NCBI RefSeq assembly: GCF_007828955.1
Contig: NZ_VIVR01000001.1
Span: 1,364,001-1,428,000 of the forward strand
DNA: 64,000 nt
Source of the DNA: Kitasatospora atroaurantiaca
GTDB taxonomy: Bacteria > Actinomycetota > Actinomycetes > Streptomycetales > Streptomycetaceae
Direction: 5' to 3'
The translations under genes were made by a program, and so were the position numbers. Under the pieces are notes generated by a model. It made no database searches, was not told where the DNA came from, and worked only from the letters and a program-made list of their open reading frames with translations. Shown piece after piece: positions 10,222 through 18,532 of this stretch. Each line of letters starts with the position of its first letter. Positions within the stretch are counted from its first letter, which is position 1.

Positions 10222-10490
10222 GCGCGCGCGTCCAGGTCGCTGCCGAGGAGCGCGGCGAGCTCCTCCAGGACGCCCTGCGCCTGGTCTCCCTCGGCGGCGA
10301 GCTCCAGGGTGTCGCCGTGGCCCGCGCCGAGCGCCAGGACGGAGAGCAGGCTGCGGGCGTCCACCGGGTGCTGCCCCGGCTTGGCCAGGGTGACCTTGAC
10401 CGGCTGGCGGGCGGCGGCCTGGACGAAGAGCGACGCCGGACGGGCATGGAGACCGCTCTGCGAGCCGATGGTGACCAGGAGCTGGGGCAT
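10218..10490 (-). CDS. ptsH: HPr phosphocarrier protein
   Basis: A 90-residue HPr that shuttles phosphate from enzyme I to the sugar-specific IIA domain of FruA. The active-site histidine is His15 in SGLHARPAS; the region around residue 46 reads [13 protein letters not shown], the position of the regulatory serine in Gram-positive HPr. Start chosen at ATG 10490, which follows GAAGGAACCGTC; the frame is open further upstream but that part is unrelated sequence. First gene of the ptsHI operon, divergent from fruR. Confidence 0.94.
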   Translation of the reverse strand: MPQLLVTIGSQSGLHARPASLFVQAAARQPVKVTLAKPGQHPVDARSLLSVLALGAGHGDTLELAAEGDQAQGVLEELAALLGSDLDARA

Positions 10491-10575
10491 GACGGTTCCT
10501 TCGGGTGGATCGGGTGGGGAAGCCCGGACCTGTGGCTCGGGGGCAGGGGCACAGGTCCGGGCGGTATGTGGTTTC

Positions 10576-10616
10576 ACGCCCGTTAGCGGCGCGTTTCGAT
10601 TGGTTCTACGCCCGTT
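10576..10616. promoter_or_regulatory. Candidate FruR operator: two direct repeats
   Basis: ACGCCCGTT occurs at 10576-10584 and again at 10608-10616, 32 bp apart (about three helical turns). On the minus strand the extended copies read AACGGGCGTGAAAC and AACGGGCGTAGAAC (12 of 14 identical). The second copy lies between the -35 and -10 of the ptsHI promoter and the first just beyond its start point, a good arrangement for repression. A weaker related copy, AACCAGGCGTAAAC, is at 10716-10729 in the fruR leader. DeoR-type regulators often bind such repeats; assignment to FruR is inference. Confidence 0.55.
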
Positions 10617-10632
10617 CAAGCGCAGGTGTCAA
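10603..10632 (-). promoter_or_regulatory. Promoter of ptsHI
   Basis: On the minus strand TTGACA (10632-10627) is followed after 18 bp by TAGAAC (10608-10603), a good housekeeping-type promoter. It leaves a leader of roughly 105 bases before the ptsH start and contains one copy of the proposed operator in its spacer. Confidence 0.62.
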
Positions 10633-10679
10633 CAGATTCGGGCAATCGTCTCAATCTGAAACCGGACATCCGGACGTGT

Positions 10680-10707
10680 TTGCTTTTCGATCCCGCTGTC
10701 GTATGGT
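10680..10707 (+). promoter_or_regulatory. Candidate promoter of fruR-fruK-fruA
   Basis: TTGCTT at 10680-10685 is followed after 16 bp by TATGGT at 10702-10707. The spacing and distance to the fruR start (about 47 bp) are suitable; a weak operator-like copy follows at 10716-10729. Confidence 0.45.
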
Positions 10708-10754
10708 CTGGCCTTAACCAGGCGTAAACAGACATGAAACGGATCTGATCCCAC

Positions 10755-11516
10755 ATGTACGCTCCCGAGCGCCAGCAGCAGATCCTGCTCCTCGCCCAGG
10801 AAAACGGGCGGGTCGACGTGCCCTCGCTCGCCGAGGACTTCGGCGTCACGCAGGAGACCATCCGCCGCGACCTCAGCGCGCTGGACCGGGCCGGGCTGCT
10901 GCGCCGCGTCCACGGCGGCGCCCTCCCGGCGGGCGGACTGCACCTGGAGCCGGGGCTGGCCGAACGGGACAGTACCGCCGCCGCCGAGAAGGAGCGGATC
11001 GCCCGGGCCGCCCTGCCGCTGCTGCCCACCGAGGGCAACCTGCTGCTGGACGCCGGCACCACGGTCTCCCGGCTCGCCGCGCTGCTCCCCCTCGACAGCC
11101 GCCTGACCGTGGTGACCAACGCCCTCCCCGTGGCCGCCCGCCTCGCCGACCACCCGGACCTCACCCTGTACCTGGTCGGCGGCCGGCTGCGCCACCGCAC
11201 CCAGGCCGCCGTGGACGCCTGGGCGCTGCGCGACCTGGCGGACGTCCACGCCGACGTCGCCGTGATCGCCACCAACGGCTTCTCCCCCGAGGGCGGGCTC
11301 AGCACTCCGGACCTCGCCGAGGCGGCGGTGAAGCGGGCCATGGTGGCCGGGGCCCGCCGGGTGCTGCTGCTCGCCGACTCGGCCAAGTACGGCGCCCGGC
11401 ACTTCGCCCGCTTCGGGTCGCTCGAGCAGGTCGACATCCTCGTCACCGACACCGGGCTGACCGACCAGCAGGCCGCAGAGATCGCGAACCTCGGACCGGA
11501 AGTGATCCGCGCATGA
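10755..11516 (+). CDS. fruR: DeoR/GlpR-family repressor of the fructose operon
   Basis: A 253-residue regulator with the classic DeoR N-terminus: RQQQILLLAQENGRVDV, a helix-turn-helix around residues 22-42 with VTQETIRRDL, then RRVHGGA. The C-terminal part is the DeoRC sugar-phosphate sensor domain (LLLDAGTT near residue 96, NGFSPEGGL near 175). Family members are released from DNA by phosphorylated sugars, here most likely fructose 1-phosphate. Its stop overlaps the fruK start (ATGA), and it is divergent from ptsHI, so it probably controls both transcripts. No strong ribosome site precedes the ATG. Confidence 0.9.
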   Translation: MYAPERQQQILLLAQENGRVDVPSLAEDFGVTQETIRRDLSALDRAGLLRRVHGGALPAGGLHLEPGLAERDSTAAAEKERIARAALPLLPTEGNLLLDAGTTVSRLAALLPLDSRLTVVTNALPVAARLADHPDLTLYLVGGRLRHRTQAAVDAWALRDLADVHADVAVIATNGFSPEGGLSTPDLAEAAVKRAMVAGARRVLLLADSAKYGARHFARFGSLEQVDILVTDTGLTDQQAAEIANLGPEVIRA

Positions 11517-12457
11517 TCGTCACCATCACCCCCAACCCCAGCCTGGACCGCACCTACGAGCTGCCGGCACTGTCCCGGGGCGAGGTCAACCGCGCCGCCA
11601 CCGACCGCGTCGACCCCGGCGGCAAGGGCGTCAACGTCGCCCGGGCGCTCACCGCCGCCGGGCACCGGACCACCGCCGTCCTGCCGCTCGGCGGGTTCTC
11701 CGGGCTGCTCCTCTCCGACCTGCTGCTCCGCCAGGGCATCGCCGTGGCCACCGTCCCGGTGCGCGGTGAGACCCGGATCAACGTCAGCATCGTCGAGTCC
11801 GACCACGGCCTCACCAAGATCAACGCACCCGGCCCCGAGCTCAGCGAGCATGAGTCGGCCGCTCTACTGGCCGCCGTACGGAGGGACTTCACCGGCCCCG
11901 AGGTGGACTGGCTGGCCTGCTGCGGCAGCCTGCCGCGCGGGCTGGCTCCCGACTGGTACGCCGAGCTGGTCGGCCAGGTGCACTCGGGCGGGGCCCGGAT
12001 CGCCCTGGACACCTCGGGGCCCGCCCTGCTCGCGGCGCTGAAGGCGCGGCCGGACGTGGTCAAGCCCAACCGGGAGGAACTGGCCGAGGCCGTCGGCCGC
12101 CCGCTGGCCACCGTCGGCGACGTCGTCGAGGCGGCGGGCGAGCTGCGGGAGCGCGGGGCGCAGCAGGTACTCGCGAGCCTCGGCGCCGACGGCATGCTGC
12201 TGGTCGCCGAGGAGGGCAGTTGGTTCGGCACCGCGGCGGTGGCCGAGGTGCGCAGCGATGTGGGAGCGGGCGATGCGTCGCTGGCGGGCTTCCTGGGCGC
12301 GGGCGGCTCGGGGCTGAAGGCGCTGGCGGCCGCGCTAGCGCACGGTGCGGCGGCCGTCCGGCTGCCGGGGAGCATGATGCCGACCCCCGCCGATCTCGAT
12401 CATGCGGCGGTCAGGGTGACCGCCGAGATCCCGGCGGAGCGCGTGCTGCGCGACTGA
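11513..12457 (+). CDS. fruK: 1-phosphofructokinase
   Basis: A 314-residue PfkB-family kinase that phosphorylates fructose 1-phosphate, the product of FruA transport, to fructose 1,6-bisphosphate. The N-terminal motif GGKGVNVARAL (near residue 37) binds the sugar, and the C-terminal GAGDASLAGF places the catalytic base at Asp254. Four-base overlap with fruR and a 90-bp gap to fruA make one operon. The reading frame ends inside the first copy of a 15-bp tandem repeat. Confidence 0.93.
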   Translation: MIVTITPNPSLDRTYELPALSRGEVNRAATDRVDPGGKGVNVARALTAAGHRTTAVLPLGGFSGLLLSDLLLRQGIAVATVPVRGETRINVSIVESDHGLTKINAPGPELSEHESAALLAAVRRDFTGPEVDWLACCGSLPRGLAPDWYAELVGQVHSGGARIALDTSGPALLAALKARPDVVKPNREELAEAVGRPLATVGDVVEAAGELRERGAQQVLASLGADGMLLVAEEGSWFGTAAVAEVRSDVGAGDASLAGFLGAGGSGLKALAAALAHGAAAVRLPGSMMPTPADLDHAAVRVTAEIPAERVLRD

Positions 12458-12494
12458 ACCACCCGCGACTGAACCACCCGCGACCGAACAACCA
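12450..12494 (+). repeat. Three tandem 15-bp units across the fruK stop codon
   Basis: GCGACTGAACCACCC occurs at 12450-12464 and exactly again at 12465-12479, with a degenerate third copy (GCGACCGAACAACCA) at 12480-12494. Each exact unit contains the same CGACTGA, so the end of fruK, including its stop, has been duplicated into the spacer before fruA. Confidence 0.85.
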
Positions 12495-12547
12495 AGGACC
12501 CGGGGGCACGGGAACCAACAGGCACGACTGCAGAAGGACTGAAGACC

Positions 12548-14521
12548 ATGAGTGACTCCGGCAGACTGATCACCCCAGCGCTCGTCGATCTCTATCTGGC
12601 CCCCGACGACAAGTCCGAGGCGCTGCGCGCCCTGGCCCAGCGGCTGGTGGCCGAGGGCCGGGTCACCGACCTCGACGGCTTCCTCGCCGACATCGCCGCC
12701 CGCGAGGCGCAGGCCCCCACCGGGCTCGGCGACGGCATCGGCATCCCGCACTGCCGGTCCGCCCACGTCACCCGGCCGAGCCTGGCCTTCGGGCGCAGCT
12801 CGCGCGGCCTGGACTTCGACGCGCCGGACGGGCTCCCCGCCGACCTGGTCTTCATGATCGCGGCGCCGGACGGTGCGGACGACGCCCATCTGCAGATCCT
12901 GGCCTCGCTGGCCCGGCGGCTGATGGACCCGGAGTTCACCGGCGCGCTGCGGGCGGCGACCGACCCGGGCGCGGTCGCCGCGCTGGTCAACGGCGAGCCG
13001 ACGGCCGAGCCGGCCGCCGAGCCGCCCGTTCGGGCGGCGGACACGGCCCTTCGGCTGGTCGCCGTCACCTCCTGCCCCACCGGTATCGCCCACACCTACA
13101 TGGCCGCCCAGGCCCTGGAGCAGGCGGCCGCCCGCGCGGGCGCGCAGATCCACGTCGAGACCCAGGGCTCGGCCGGCTCCACGCCGCTCGACCCGGCCGT
13201 GATCGCGGCCGCCGACGCGGTGATCTTCGCCCACGACGTCGAGGTCAGGGACAAGGCCAGGTTCGCCGGGAAGCCGACCGTCGACGTGGGCGTCAAGGCC
13301 GGGGTCAACCGGGCCGACGACCTCGTCGCGCAGGCCGCCGAGCTGGCCAAGGCGGCCGGCCCGACCCGCACCGCGCCCGTCACCACCGCATCCGTCCGCA
13401 AGGACGAGCACTGGGGCAACCGCCTGCGCCAGTACCTGATGACCGGCGTCAGCTACATGATCCCGTTCGTCGCGGCCGGCGGTCTGCTGATCGCCCTCGG
13501 CTTCGCGATCGGCGGGTACGAGATCGCCTCCGCCCCGTCCGTGGTCGGCCACTTCGACTGGGCCTCGCAGCACAGTTGGGCCGCGATGCTGTTCCAGGCG
13601 GGCAAGGCGGCCTTCGGCTTCCTGGTGCCGATCCTGTCCGGCTACATCGCGTACGCCATCGCGGACCGCGCCGCACTCGCCGCGGGCGTGGTCGGCGGCG
13701 CGATCTCCCTCACCGTCGGGGCGGGCTTCCTGGGCGGCATAGCCTCGGGTCTGATCGCGGGCTTCCTGGTGCGCTGGATGGTGCGCTGGCGGGTGCCGAG
13801 GTCGATCGCCGGGATCATGCCGGTGGTCGTCATCCCGCTGCTCTCGGTGGCGGTGGTCGGGTTCCTGATGTTCGTGGTCATCGGCTCGCCGATCGCCTCG
13901 GTGATGAGCGGCCTGACCGACTGGCTGAACAGCCTCTCCGGCACCAACGCGATCCTGCTCGGGGTGCTGCTCGGCGCGATGATGGCCTTCGACATGGGCG
14001 GCCCGCTCAACAAGGTGGCGTACACCTTCGCGGCGGGCGCGCTCACCACGGCCGGCGCCACCCCGGACGCCGGCAGTCTCAAGGTGATGGCCGCCGTGAT
14101 GGCCGCCGGTATGACGCCGCCGCTCGGCCTGGCCCTGGCCACCGTCGTCCGCGGCAGGCTGTTCACCCGCGAGGAGCGGGAGAACGGCAAGGCCGCCTGG
14201 GTGCTCGGCGCCTCCTTCATCACCGAGGGTGCGATCCCGTTCGCGGCCGCCGACCCGCTGCGGGTCATCCCCTCCGCGATCGTGGGCAGCATGACGGCGG
14301 GCGGCCTGTCGATGGCCTTCGGATCCACCCTGCGGGCCCCGCACGGCGGAATCTGGGTGCTGCCGCTGATCGGCAGCCCGGTCCTGTACGTGCTCTCCAT
14401 CGCCGCGGGCACGGTGGTCACGGCGGCCCTGGTGGTCCTGCTCAAGGGCCTGCGCCGGCCGGCCCCCGCCACCGCCGTCCCGGTGGTGGACGAGCGGGTG
14501 GCCGTACCCGCCGGGGTCTGA
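12548..14521 (+). CDS. fruA: Fructose PTS transporter, fused IIA-IIB-IIC
   Basis: A 657-residue membrane permease that imports fructose while phosphorylating it to fructose 1-phosphate. Domain order: IIA (residues about 5-150, phospho-His68 in GIGIPHCRS), a linker rich in Pro/Ala/Glu, IIB (about 165-260, phospho-Cys176 in VTSCPTGIAHTYMA) and IIC (about 290-640) with some eight to ten membrane segments, opening with QYLMTGVSYMIPFVAAGG. This matches the single-chain fructose permease of streptomycetes. The ATG has AGAAGGA upstream. Phosphate arrives through PtsI and PtsH encoded divergently, so the locus is self-sufficient. Confidence 0.95.
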   Translation: MSDSGRLITPALVDLYLAPDDKSEALRALAQRLVAEGRVTDLDGFLADIAAREAQAPTGLGDGIGIPHCRSAHVTRPSLAFGRSSRGLDFDAPDGLPADLVFMIAAPDGADDAHLQILASLARRLMDPEFTGALRAATDPGAVAALVNGEPTAEPAAEPPVRAADTALRLVAVTSCPTGIAHTYMAAQALEQAAARAGAQIHVETQGSAGSTPLDPAVIAAADAVIFAHDVEVRDKARFAGKPTVDVGVKAGVNRADDLVAQAAELAKAAGPTRTAPVTTASVRKDEHWGNRLRQYLMTGVSYMIPFVAAGGLLIALGFAIGGYEIASAPSVVGHFDWASQHSWAAMLFQAGKAAFGFLVPILSGYIAYAIADRAALAAGVVGGAISLTVGAGFLGGIASGLIAGFLVRWMVRWRVPRSIAGIMPVVVIPLLSVAVVGFLMFVVIGSPIASVMSGLTDWLNSLSGTNAILLGVLLGAMMAFDMGGPLNKVAYTFAAGALTTAGATPDAGSLKVMAAVMAAGMTPPLGLALATVVRGRLFTREERENGKAAWVLGASFITEGAIPFAAADPLRVIPSAIVGSMTAGGLSMAFGSTLRAPHGGIWVLPLIGSPVLYVLSIAAGTVVTAALVVLLKGLRRPAPATAVPVVDERVAVPAGV

Positions 14522-14530
14522 CGGACGCAG

Positions 14531-14567
14531 GCTGACGCACCGCCGGGATGCCCGGCGGTGCGTCAGC
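14531..14567. terminator. Bidirectional terminator between fruA and add
   Basis: A perfect 17-bp inverted repeat (GCTGACGCACCGCCGGG and its complement) with a three-base loop at 14548-14550 lies between the two convergent stops. There is no T-run, as is usual for GC-rich actinomycete terminators. Confidence 0.85.
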
Positions 14568-14596
14568 CGCGTGCGGCGGCTCACCCCCCGCGCCGG

Positions 14597-15580
14597 TCAG
14601 AACCGGTAGGCCTCGACCTCGGCCAGGTAGCGCGCCCGGGTCGGCTCGTCGAGGAAGGAGGCCTCGAAGGAGTTGCGGGCCAGGGTGCGTACCTGGTCCT
14701 CGGTCAGCCCGAGCGCGGCGGTGGTGTCGACGAGGTTCTGGCCGACGTACCCGCCGAAGTACGCCGGGTCGTCCGAGTTGACCGTCGCGACCAGACCGGC
14801 GTCGAGCATCCGCCGGAGCGGGTGGTCGGCCAGCGTGTCCACGCAGCGCAGCCGGACGTTGGAGAACGGGCACACCGTCAGCGGGACGCGCTCCCGGACG
14901 AGGCGCTCGACCAGCTCCGGGTCCTCCAGCGAGCGGATGCCGTGGTCGATCCGCTCCACCCGCAGCAGGTCGAGCGCCTCCCACACGTACGAGGCGGGGC
15001 CCTCCTCCCCGGCGTGGGCGACGGCCCGCAGGCCCAGCTCACGGGCGCGCTCGTACACGGCGGTGAACTTGGACGGCGGGTTGCCGACCTCGGCGGAGTC
15101 CAGGCCGACGGCGATGATCTTGTCCAGGTACGGCTTCGCGGCCTCCAGCGTCGCGAGCGCGGCCTCGGCCGGCTCGTCGCGGAGGAAACAGAGGATCAGG
15201 CCGGTGGTGATGCCGAACCGCTCCTGGCTGCGGTCGAGCGAGGCGCTCAGCCCGCCGATCACCGTCTCGATCGGGACCTTGCGGGCGAGGTGCGCCTGCG
15301 GGTCGAAGAAGATCTCGGCATGCCGGACGCCCTGCGCCCGGGCCCTGGCCAGATAGGCGTCGGCCAGATCGGTGAAGTCCTGCTCGGTGCCGAGCACCTC
15401 CGTCAACCGGTAGTACAGGTCGAGGAAGGACTGCAGATCATCGAAGCGGTACGCCGCGCGCAGCTCGTCCACGCTCGCGAAGGGCAGCGTGACGCCGTTG
15501 CGCTCGGCCAGCCGGAAGGCCAGCTCGGGCTCCAGGGTGCCTTCGATGTGCAGGTGCAGCTCGGCTTTGGGTATGGACAT
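14597..15580 (-). CDS. add: Adenosine deaminase
   Basis: A 327-residue metal-dependent deaminase that converts adenosine or deoxyadenosine to the inosine forms in purine salvage. The metal motif HLHIEG stands near the N-terminus; HAGEEGPASYVWEAL near residue 195 and the C-terminal TVNSDDPAYF supply the remaining zinc ligand region and catalytic Asp pair. Length fits the adenosine rather than AMP deaminases. A GTG directly before the ATG (15583) is an equally possible start; TAGGA lies upstream of both. Single gene, convergent with fruA. Confidence 0.92.
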   Translation of the reverse strand: MSIPKAELHLHIEGTLEPELAFRLAERNGVTLPFASVDELRAAYRFDDLQSFLDLYYRLTEVLGTEQDFTDLADAYLARARAQGVRHAEIFFDPQAHLARKVPIETVIGGLSASLDRSQERFGITTGLILCFLRDEPAEAALATLEAAKPYLDKIIAVGLDSAEVGNPPSKFTAVYERARELGLRAVAHAGEEGPASYVWEALDLLRVERIDHGIRSLEDPELVERLVRERVPLTVCPFSNVRLRCVDTLADHPLRRMLDAGLVATVNSDDPAYFGGYVGQNLVDTTAALGLTEDQVRTLARNSFEASFLDEPTRARYLAEVEAYRF

Positions 15581-15636
15581 CACGCAATCCTACGGAGTGC
15601 GCCACCGTGCCCCGGACCCGATCCTGAGGAGTTTCG

Positions 15637-16443
15637 TTGAGCACCCTCGACTTCAAGGTCATCGACCTGGACTTCCCGGTCGGCAGCAGGAACAAGACCG
15701 CGACCCTGATCACCGGCGAGCGGCAGGCCCTCCTGATCGACGCCGGGTTCACCCGGGCCGACGGCCACCGCCTGGTCGCCGGGATCCTCGACTCCGGCAA
15801 GGAACTGACCAAGGTCTTCATCAGCCACGCCGACCCCGACTACTACTGGGGTGCGGAGGTCGTCGCCGACGCCTTCCCGCGGGCGGAGCTTGTCGCCACG
15901 CCGCCCGTCATCGCGCACATCCGGGCCGCGCACGAGGGCAAGCTCAAGGCCTGGGAGGCGGTGGGTGCCAACCGTCCGACCCGCCTGGTCGAGCTGCAGC
16001 CGCTGACCGACGACCTCCTCTTCGAGGGCCACCGCTTCGAGCTGACGGGCGGCCACCCCCTCCTGCCGGACCGCCACTACCTGTGGCAGGCCCGGCACCG
16101 GGCGATCGTCGGGGGCGTGCTGCTGTTCCAGAACCAGCACGTGTGGACGGCCGACACCCCCCGGCCCGAGCAGCGCGCCGCCTGGATCGAGCTGCTGAAC
16201 GACATGGAGCTGCTGGATCCGGTGCTGGTCGTCCCCGGCCACCGGCTTCCCGGCTCCGCCACCGACGCAAGCGCGATCCGCTACACCCGCGACTACCTGC
16301 TCGCCTTCGAGACCATCCTCCCGGCCGCCTCCGACGGCGCCGAGGCCACGGCGGAGCTGGTCGAGCGCTACCCCGACGCGGGCATGCTGATCGCGGCCCA
16401 GATCGGGCCGAAGGTCGCCAAGGGCGAGATGGCCTGGGGCTGA
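15637..16443 (+). CDS. MBL-fold hydrolase-like protein with altered metal motif
   Basis: A 268-residue protein of the metallo-beta-lactamase fold: LLIDAGFTRADG at the usual position before the metal motif, and VVPGH near residue 205. The zinc motif that normally reads HxHxDH is SHADPDYYWG here, so two of the expected ligands are Asp and Tyr, and metal binding may be altered. Such proteins are often annotated as Vmh-type MBL hydrolases; substrate unknown. The start is TTG with GAGGA eight bases upstream. It faces the LigD-polymerase gene across a shared terminator. Confidence 0.75.
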   Translation: MSTLDFKVIDLDFPVGSRNKTATLITGERQALLIDAGFTRADGHRLVAGILDSGKELTKVFISHADPDYYWGAEVVADAFPRAELVATPPVIAHIRAAHEGKLKAWEAVGANRPTRLVELQPLTDDLLFEGHRFELTGGHPLLPDRHYLWQARHRAIVGGVLLFQNQHVWTADTPRPEQRAAWIELLNDMELLDPVLVVPGHRLPGSATDASAIRYTRDYLLAFETILPAASDGAEATAELVERYPDAGMLIAAQIGPKVAKGEMAWG

Positions 16444-16469
16444 CCACCGCCTCGTCCGCCGGGCCGGGA

Positions 16470-16494
16470 GCCCTGCCGCTCAGTGCGGCAGGGC
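16470..16494. terminator. Hairpin terminator overlapping the LigD-polymerase stop
   Basis: GCCCTGCCGC / GCGGCAGGGC form a perfect 10-bp stem with a TCAGT loop. The stop codon of the minus-strand gene (16480-16482) lies in the loop, so the hairpin probably serves both convergent genes. Confidence 0.65.
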
Positions 16495-17376
16495 ACCGTG
16501 CTTCCTCGGGTCGGTCAGGTCCGCCATCGGGTCCCGGGTACGGGCGGCCACCTGCTCGGGCGTCAGGACCAGCTCCTCCGGCCGGCGGCAGGACCGTACG
16601 GCGGTCCAGGTGACCGGCGCGGACACCGTGGGGCGGGGCCCGGCCCGCAGCGAGTAGGGGGCGACGGTGGTCTTGGCGCTGTTGTTCTGCGACCAGTCGA
16701 CGAAGACCCGGCCGGCCCGCAGCGACTTGTCCATCCGGTCGACGATCAGGGCCGGGTTCGCGGCGCGCAGCCGGCCGGCGAGGCGGCGGGCGTAGGCGGT
16801 GGCCTCGTGCTCGGGGGCGGGCCGGATCGGCACCAGCAGATGGAGGCCCTTGACGCCGGAGGTCTTGGGCCAGGCCGTCAGACCGTCCGCCTGCAGCTCC
16901 TTGCGGGCCAGCAGGGCGACGGCGCAGCAGTCCACGACGGTGGCGCCGGGCCCGGGGTCGAGGTCGATGATCAGCCGGTCGTGCTCGGCCGGGTCGTGCT
17001 GCCACTGCGGCACATGGAGTTCGAGGGCGCCGAGGTTGGCCGCCCACAGCAGGGTGGGCAGGTCGGCGACCACGACATGCCGGATGGTCTCCTCCTTGTG
17101 GGTGACATCGAGGGCGGTCACCCAGTCCGGCGCGCCCGGCGGGACGCGCTTGGCCCAGAACCGCTCGCCCTCCACGCCCTCGGGAAAGCGCAGGAAGGAG
17201 GCCGGGCGGCCGGCCAGGTGGGGCAGCAGGAGGGGTGCGACCTGGGCGTAGTAGTGCACTGCGGCGGCCTTGGGCCAGCCGGTCTCCGGGTAGAGGACCT
17301 TGTCGAGGTGGGTGAGCTTCAGCCGGCGGCCCTCGATCTCGGTGACGGTCTCCGTGGGGTCGGACAGGGAGGGCAC
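16480..17376 (-). CDS. Stand-alone LigD-type polymerase/primase domain
   Basis: A 298-residue archaeo-eukaryotic primase-like polymerase of non-homologous end joining. Catalytic metal residues are seen in IIDLDPGPG (near residue 137); SGVKGLHLLVPI (near 170) matches the family's SGxKGxH motif, and VFVDWSQN (near 224) supplies the third acid. It fills gaps, preferring ribonucleotides, at broken DNA ends held by Ku. Unlike mycobacterial LigD there is no ligase or nuclease domain attached; a separate ligase and Ku are encoded 4 to 6 kb away. The start is GTG, 4 bp after the stop of the PHP gene, so the two are one operon. Confidence 0.9.
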   Translation of the reverse strand: MPSLSDPTETVTEIEGRRLKLTHLDKVLYPETGWPKAAAVHYYAQVAPLLLPHLAGRPASFLRFPEGVEGERFWAKRVPPGAPDWVTALDVTHKEETIRHVVVADLPTLLWAANLGALELHVPQWQHDPAEHDRLIIDLDPGPGATVVDCCAVALLARKELQADGLTAWPKTSGVKGLHLLVPIRPAPEHEATAYARRLAGRLRAANPALIVDRMDKSLRAGRVFVDWSQNNSAKTTVAPYSLRAGPRPTVSAPVTWTAVRSCRRPEELVLTPEQVAARTRDPMADLTDPRKHGALPH

Positions 17377-17380
17377 GGCG

Positions 17381-18430
17381 TCACCGCCGGGTGCGCGAGG
17401 GGCGCGGGGTACGCGGCGTACGCCGGCTCGCGGTCCAGGTCAGGAGCTGACGGGCCGTCCAGGTGGTGACGATCCGTTCGGGGCCGATGCCGGCCCGGGC
17501 CGCGCGGGCGCAGCCGTACGGCTGCCAGCTGAGCTGGCCGGGTGCGTGGGCGTCGGTGTCGATGGCGAACAGACAGCCGGCCTCGACGGCCCGTTCGATC
17601 AGGCGGCCGGGCGGATCGCGGCGCTCGGGGCGGCAGTTGATCTCGACGGCGGTGCCGGAGTCCGCGCAGGCGGCGAAGACCTTGTCCGCGTCGAACTGCG
17701 ACTCGGGGCGGGGCTTCTCGCCGATGAGGCGGCCGGTGCAGTGGCCCAGGATGTCCACCCGCGGGTTGCGGACGGCGGCGAGCAGCCGACGGGTCATCAG
17801 CATCGGTTCCATCCGGAGCTTGGAGTGGACGGAGGCGACGACCACGTCCAGCCGGTCGAGCAGTTCGTCCTCCTGGTCGAGGCCTCCGTCGTCCAGGATG
17901 TCGCACTCGATGCCGGTGAGCAGCCTGAAGGGGGCGAGCCGGGTGTTGAGCTCGGCGACGACGTCGAGCTGCGCGCGCAGCCGGTCGGCGCTCAGGCCCT
18001 TGGCGACGGTCAGCCGGGGCGAGTGGTCGGTGAGCACGGTCCACTCGTGGCCGAGCTGCTGCGCGGTGCGGGCCATGGTCTCGATCGGGCTGCCGCCGTC
18101 GGACCAGTCGGAGTGCGTGTGGCAGTCGCCGCGTAAGGCCGCGTGCAGCTCCTCACCGCCGGTGGCCAGCGGTTCGCGGGCGCGTTCCTCCAGGTCGGCG
18201 AGGTACGCCGGGGTACCGCCGGCCAGGGCCTCGGCGATCACCTGCGCGGTGACCGGCCCGACGCCCGCGAGCCGGGTCGCGTGGGTCGCGAGAGCCGAGG
18301 GGTCGGGGTGCTCGGCGAGCCGAACGCGGACGGCGTCGGCGGCGTGCCGGAAGGCCTGCACCCGGTAGGTCGAGGCCTGCTCGCGCTCCAGCAGGAAGGC
18401 GATCCGCTCGAGCGCCTGAACGGGGTCCAT
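17381..18430 (-). CDS. PHP-domain phosphoesterase with PolX-like HhH N-terminus
   Basis: A 349-residue protein. Residues about 1-95 resemble the helix-hairpin-helix region of family X polymerases (LAGVGPVTAQVIAEAL); from about 105 the PHP domain shows all metal motifs: DCHTHSDWSDGG, LTDHS, GIECDI, VASVHS, ILGHCTGR, EINCRP and IDTDAHA. The polymerase palm and fingers are absent, so this is the nuclease/phosphatase end of a PolX without the polymerase. It sits directly upstream of, and in operon with, the LigD polymerase, which supports a role in trimming ends during double-strand break repair (inference). A basic Thr/Arg-rich tail ends the protein. ATG start; ribosome site not obvious. Confidence 0.85.
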   Translation of the reverse strand: MDPVQALERIAFLLEREQASTYRVQAFRHAADAVRVRLAEHPDPSALATHATRLAGVGPVTAQVIAEALAGGTPAYLADLEERAREPLATGGEELHAALRGDCHTHSDWSDGGSPIETMARTAQQLGHEWTVLTDHSPRLTVAKGLSADRLRAQLDVVAELNTRLAPFRLLTGIECDILDDGGLDQEDELLDRLDVVVASVHSKLRMEPMLMTRRLLAAVRNPRVDILGHCTGRLIGEKPRPESQFDADKVFAACADSGTAVEINCRPERRDPPGRLIERAVEAGCLFAIDTDAHAPGQLSWQPYGCARAARAGIGPERIVTTWTARQLLTWTASRRTPRTPRPSRTRR

Positions 18431-18532
18431 GTGGCAGCACGTGCCCGGTGTGACGGAAGGGGAAACGCGGTTACCGACGCCCTGACCGGGGCACCCGTAC
18501 AAGGGGGGCCGACATCTCCGAGGAGGACGGCC

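Noticed and set aside
7055-10552. 1165-residue open frame on the minus strand spanning dehydrogenase, HPP remnant and the opposite phase of ptsI
   Set aside because: Its N-terminal two thirds are Arg/Pro/Gly-rich shadow of ptsI in another frame; only the last 361 residues (dehydrogenase) are a real gene.
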